NCBI GenBank assembly: GCA_021784255.1
Contig: JAJXSZ010000082.1
Span: forward strand, 1-10,390
Source: Pseudomonadota bacterium
GTDB taxonomy: Bacteria; Pseudomonadota; Alphaproteobacteria; Acetobacterales; Acetobacteraceae
Direction: 5' to 3'
Length of the DNA: 10,390 bases
The translations under genes and the position numbers were made by a program. The notes under the pieces are model-generated. The model was not told the DNA's origin and ran no database searches. It worked only from the letters and a program-made list of their open reading frames with translations. This document shows positions 6,437 to 10,390 of the stretch, in pieces. Within the stretch, counting starts at the first letter, position 1. Each line of letters opens with the position of its first letter.

Positions 6437-6457
6437 GCCTGTCTGAGCCGGACAGGC
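6437..6457 (-). terminator. Stem-loop downstream of dnaJ, possible terminator or mRNA 3' end
   Basis: GCCTGTC and GACAGGC form a perfect 7-bp stem around a 7-nt loop, starting 22 nt after the dnaJ stop on the transcribed strand. No T-rich tract follows, so a classical intrinsic terminator is not supported; it may mark an RNA 3' end or slow exonuclease decay. The rest of the 196-bp dnaJ-dapB gap (6283-6478) shows no gene, and I see no clear promoter there. Confidence 0.4.
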
Positions 6458-6478
6458 GCCGACAGAGCGCAGGCCGCT

Positions 6479-7615
6479 CTAGCCCTTCTCGCCCTCGAAG
6501 AACTCGCGGACCTTGGCGAAGAAGCCGTCGGATTGCGGGCTGTGCTTGGCGTTCTTCGCGCCCTCCGCGTCGAATTGCTCAAGCAGCTCGCGCTGGCGAC
6601 GGGTGAGGTGCTGCGGGGTCTCCACCTGCAGGTGGATGAACATGTCGCCGCGCGCAGCACTGTTGAGCACCGAGAAGCCCTTGCCGCGCAGGCGCTGCTG
6701 ATCGCCGGTCTGCACGCCGGGCGCGATCTTCACCTTGGCGATGCTGCCGTCGATGGTCGGAACGTCGACCTCGGCCCCGAGAGCGGCCTGCGTCATGCGC
6801 AGCGGCACGCGGCAATGGATGTGGGCGCCGTCGCGCTGGAACAGCGGGTGCGGACGGATCGCCACGTGCACATAGAGATCGCCGGGCACGGCGCCCGGCC
6901 CGCCAGCCTCGCCTTCGCCCGCGAGACGGATACGCATCCCGTCCTCGAGTCCCGCGGGGATGCTGACCTGCAGGCTGCGCTCGCGCGCCACGGTGCCGGC
7001 GCCGCGGCAGATGCGGCAGGGATTGCGAACCACGCGGCCCGAGCCGCCGCAGGTGGCGCAGGTGCGCTCGACGAGAAAGAACCCTTGCTGGGCGCGGATC
7101 CGGCCATGGCCGCCGCAGGTGGAGCAGACGTCCGAGCCACGCTCCTTGTTCTCCGAGCCGGTGCCGTTGCACGCCTCGCAGGCGACGCGCGTCTGCACCC
7201 GGATGGCGCGCTTGGCGCCGGCGAAGGCTTCCGGCAGCTCGATCTCGACATCGGCGCGAATATCGGCGCCGCTGCGCGGGCCGCGCTGGCGCCCGCGGCC
7301 GACGAAATCGCCGAACATCTGGTCGAAGATGTCGCCGAGGCCGCCGGGCCCCATGCCGCCCATGTCGAAGCCGCCGGGACCGCCGCCCTGCTCGAACGCG
7401 GCATGACCGAAACGATCATAGGCGGCCCGCTTCTGGTCGTCCTTCAGCACGTCGTAGGCTTCGTTCAGCTCCTTGAACTTCGCCTCGGCCGCCTTGTCGC
7501 CCGGGTTGCGGTCCGGGTGGTACTGCATGGCGAGCTTGCGATAGGCGCGCTTCAGCTCGTCAGCGCTGGCGCCCTTCGACACACCGAGAACGGCATAGAA
7601 ATCGGCTTTGGCCAT
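6479..7615 (-). CDS. dnaJ: Chaperone protein DnaJ (Hsp40)
   Basis: DnaJ delivers unfolded clients to DnaK and stimulates its ATPase. This is a complete type I Hsp40 of 378 residues. The J domain spans 1-70 with the essential HPD at 33-35. A Gly/Phe-rich linker follows (about 77-105). The zinc-binding domain has four CxxCxGxG-type repeats: Cys146/149, Cys164/167, Cys186/189 and Cys200/203; the fourth reads CRICRGAG. The C-terminal client-binding and dimerisation region follows, containing LYVHVAIRPHPLFQRDG (247-263). The ATG is preceded by TGGAGT at a good distance. It lies 119 bp downstream of dnaK with a stem-loop between them, the usual dnaK-dnaJ order, so it is probably co-transcribed with dnaK, with the stem-loop possibly adjusting the DnaK:DnaJ ratio. 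Confidence 0.97.
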   Translation of the reverse strand: MAKADFYAVLGVSKGASADELKRAYRKLAMQYHPDRNPGDKAAEAKFKELNEAYDVLKDDQKRAAYDRFGHAAFEQGGGPGGFDMGGMGPGGLGDIFDQMFGDFVGRGRQRGPRSGADIRADVEIELPEAFAGAKRAIRVQTRVACEACNGTGSENKERGSDVCSTCGGHGRIRAQQGFFLVERTCATCGGSGRVVRNPCRICRGAGTVARERSLQVSIPAGLEDGMRIRLAGEGEAGGPGAVPGDLYVHVAIRPHPLFQRDGAHIHCRVPLRMTQAALGAEVDVPTIDGSIAKVKIAPGVQTGDQQRLRGKGFSVLNSAARGDMFIHLQVETPQHLTRRQRELLEQFDAEGAKNAKHSPQSDGFFAKVREFFEGEKG

Positions 7616-7671
7616 CCAACACTCCAGGCAAGAGCCGGACCCCGCCCGGACCCGCCGCGGCGCTCGGCCCC

Positions 7672-7691
7672 GGACCCCGACAACGGGGCCC
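7672..7691 (-). other. dnaK-dnaJ intergenic stem-loop
   Basis: On the transcribed strand GGGCCCCG (7691-7684) pairs with CGGGGTCC (7679-7672) around the tetraloop TTGT, giving 8 bp with one G-U wobble. No T tract follows. It sits between the dnaK stop (7735) and the dnaJ ribosome-binding site, where it could cause partial termination, RNA processing or protection of the dnaK message. The rest of this 119-bp gap is very GC-rich and contains no gene. Confidence 0.45.
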
Positions 7692-7734
7692 TGGGCCTAG
7701 ACCCCGGCTGGGTCGAACGGCGGAGCCCCTGGCC

Positions 7735-9642
<1,908 letters not shown>

Positions 9643-9724
9643 TCATTATGCTCCTTCAGCAGCGGGTTGCCGGCGGCCCGAAGCACCGCCCGAACCCCTT
9701 TGGGATCGGAATGTTGTAGCCGGC

Positions 9725-9753
9725 ATGTATGGACCCGGCAGGCAAGAGGCAAG
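9725..9753 (-). promoter_or_regulatory. Candidate dnaK promoter, RpoH-like
   Basis: In the grpE-dnaK gap the transcribed strand reads CTTGCC (9753-9748), 17 nt, then ATACAT (9730-9725), with CC just before it. CTTG plus a CCAT-rich -10 region resembles the heat-shock sigma factor RpoH pattern, though it also fits a weak housekeeping promoter. It would give dnaK a leader of roughly 75 nt. CTTGCCT occurs twice in tandem, so the -35 placement is uncertain. I saw no CIRCE element in this gap. The remaining part of the gap (9643-9789) holds only the AAGGAG site and unassigned GC-rich sequence. Confidence 0.4.
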
Positions 9754-9789
9754 GCCCGCCGGCGCTGCGCCGCGCAAAAACGGTGCCGT

Positions 9790-10390
9790 TCAGGCGGTCC
9801 GGTCGAGCGTCGGGCCGGCAACCTCGGCCACCGGCGCCTTGGCCACCACGACCATCGCCGGGCGCAGCAGGCGGCCGTTGAGCAGCCAGGCGTGGGACCA
9901 GGCCTGCATCACCGTGCCGGGCGGGTGCTCGGCGCTCTCCTGCTCGGCCATCGCCTGGTGGCGGTTGGGATCGAACAGCGCGCCCGTGGGGTCCTCGCGA
10001 ACGATGCCGTTGCGCTCGAGCGCGACGAGGAAGCTGCGTTCCGTGCTCTCGAACCCTTCGCGCAGGCGGGCCACCAGCGCCGGCTCGTCGGCGCCGGCGG
10101 CGGGGATCGCAGCGAGGCCGCGGCGCAGCGTCTCGGCGACCTCGGCCACGTCGCTGGCGAACCGCTGCACCGCGAACTGGCGCGCCTCCGACACTTCCCG
10201 CTGGCCGCGGGCGCGGACATTCTGGGCCTCCGCCTCGGCGCGCACCCAGCGGTCGCGCATCTCGGCCAACTCGGCCTCGAGCGCGGCGATGCGGGCGGTG
10301 GCGGCCTGCATCACCGCCTCCGGCGTGCCGGGCAGCGTTGCCTTGGGGCCGGCGGCCCGATCCTGGGCGGCCCGATCCCGGGCGTCCTGG
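9790..10390 (-). CDS. grpE: Nucleotide exchange factor GrpE, 5' end possibly outside the window
   Basis: GrpE is the dimeric exchange factor that releases ADP from DnaK. Visible are the charged N-terminal coiled coil (ARIAALEAELAEMRDRW, then RAEAEAQNVRAR), the conserved GIVREDPTGALFDPNRHQAM region, and the beta-domain ending NGRLLRPAMVVVAKAP. The usual GY before LNGRLLRP reads AW here. The frame stays open to the right edge without a start codon beyond 10314, and the added residues are polar and Ala/Pro-rich like typical disordered GrpE N-termini, so I draw it as 5'-partial. The alternative is an internal start at ATG 10311, which has GGAGG five bases upstream and would give 173 residues, short but workable. 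Near the edge GATCGGGCCGCC occurs twice, 15 bp apart, encoding DRAAQDRAAG. It precedes dnaK by 147 bp on the same strand, the usual order. Confidence 0.93.
   Translation of the reverse strand, partial: QDARDRAAQDRAAGPKATLPGTPEAVMQAATARIAALEAELAEMRDRWVRAEAEAQNVRARGQREVSEARQFAVQRFASDVAEVAETLRRGLAAIPAAGADEPALVARLREGFESTERSFLVALERNGIVREDPTGALFDPNRHQAMAEQESAEHPPGTVMQAWSHAWLLNGRLLRPAMVVVAKAPVAEVAGPTLDRTA

Noticed and set aside
9643..9789. CIRCE (HrcA operator) before dnaK
   Set aside because: No TTAGCACTC-N9-GAGTGCTAA-like inverted repeat is present.

Overview
The window is a very GC-rich stretch of bacterial chromosome, most likely from an alphaproteobacterium of the Rhodospirillales/Acetobacteraceae type. 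This placement is an inference. It rests on strong GC bias at third codon positions, a grpE-dnaK-dnaJ chaperone cluster followed by dapB, and metK directly followed by trmB. There are no tRNA or rRNA genes, insertion sequences, CRISPR arrays or phage genes. Nearly all of the DNA is accounted for by conserved chromosomal genes, and I do not see an undescribed defence or mobile system.

Layout, left to right. Positions 1-190 hold the end of an intergenic region and possibly the first codons of a minus-strand exported protein. Positions 191-2396 (minus strand) hold a tight three-gene operon read as fucU (sugar mutarotase), an aldo/keto reductase (sugar 1-dehydrogenase) and a COG3618 amidohydrolase (sugar lactonase), with 4-bp overlaps at both junctions. 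Together they would convert an aldose such as L-fucose to the aldonate: anomer interconversion, oxidation to the lactone, then lactone hydrolysis. Positions 2397-2499 are a divergent intergenic region with a pair of direct repeats. Positions 2500-3585 are the only plus-strand gene, a membrane glycosyltransferase that fuses a DPM1-like GT2 domain to a GtrA-like membrane domain.

From 3560 to the right edge everything is on the minus strand. In transcription order the genes are grpE (possibly cut by the window edge), dnaK, dnaJ, dapB, metK and trmB. GrpE, DnaK and DnaJ form the Hsp70 folding machine. DapB makes tetrahydrodipicolinate for lysine and peptidoglycan. MetK makes S-adenosylmethionine, which is the methyl donor for the tRNA methyltransferase TrmB encoded immediately downstream. 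trmB appears to lack any ATG, GTG or TTG start and overlaps the metK stop as CTGA. Its 3' end also overlaps the 3' end of the convergent glycosyltransferase gene by 26 bp.

The items most worth a second look are the trmB start, the two mutually exclusive hairpins in the metK leader, the direct repeats in the divergent promoter region and the compact sugar-oxidation operon.
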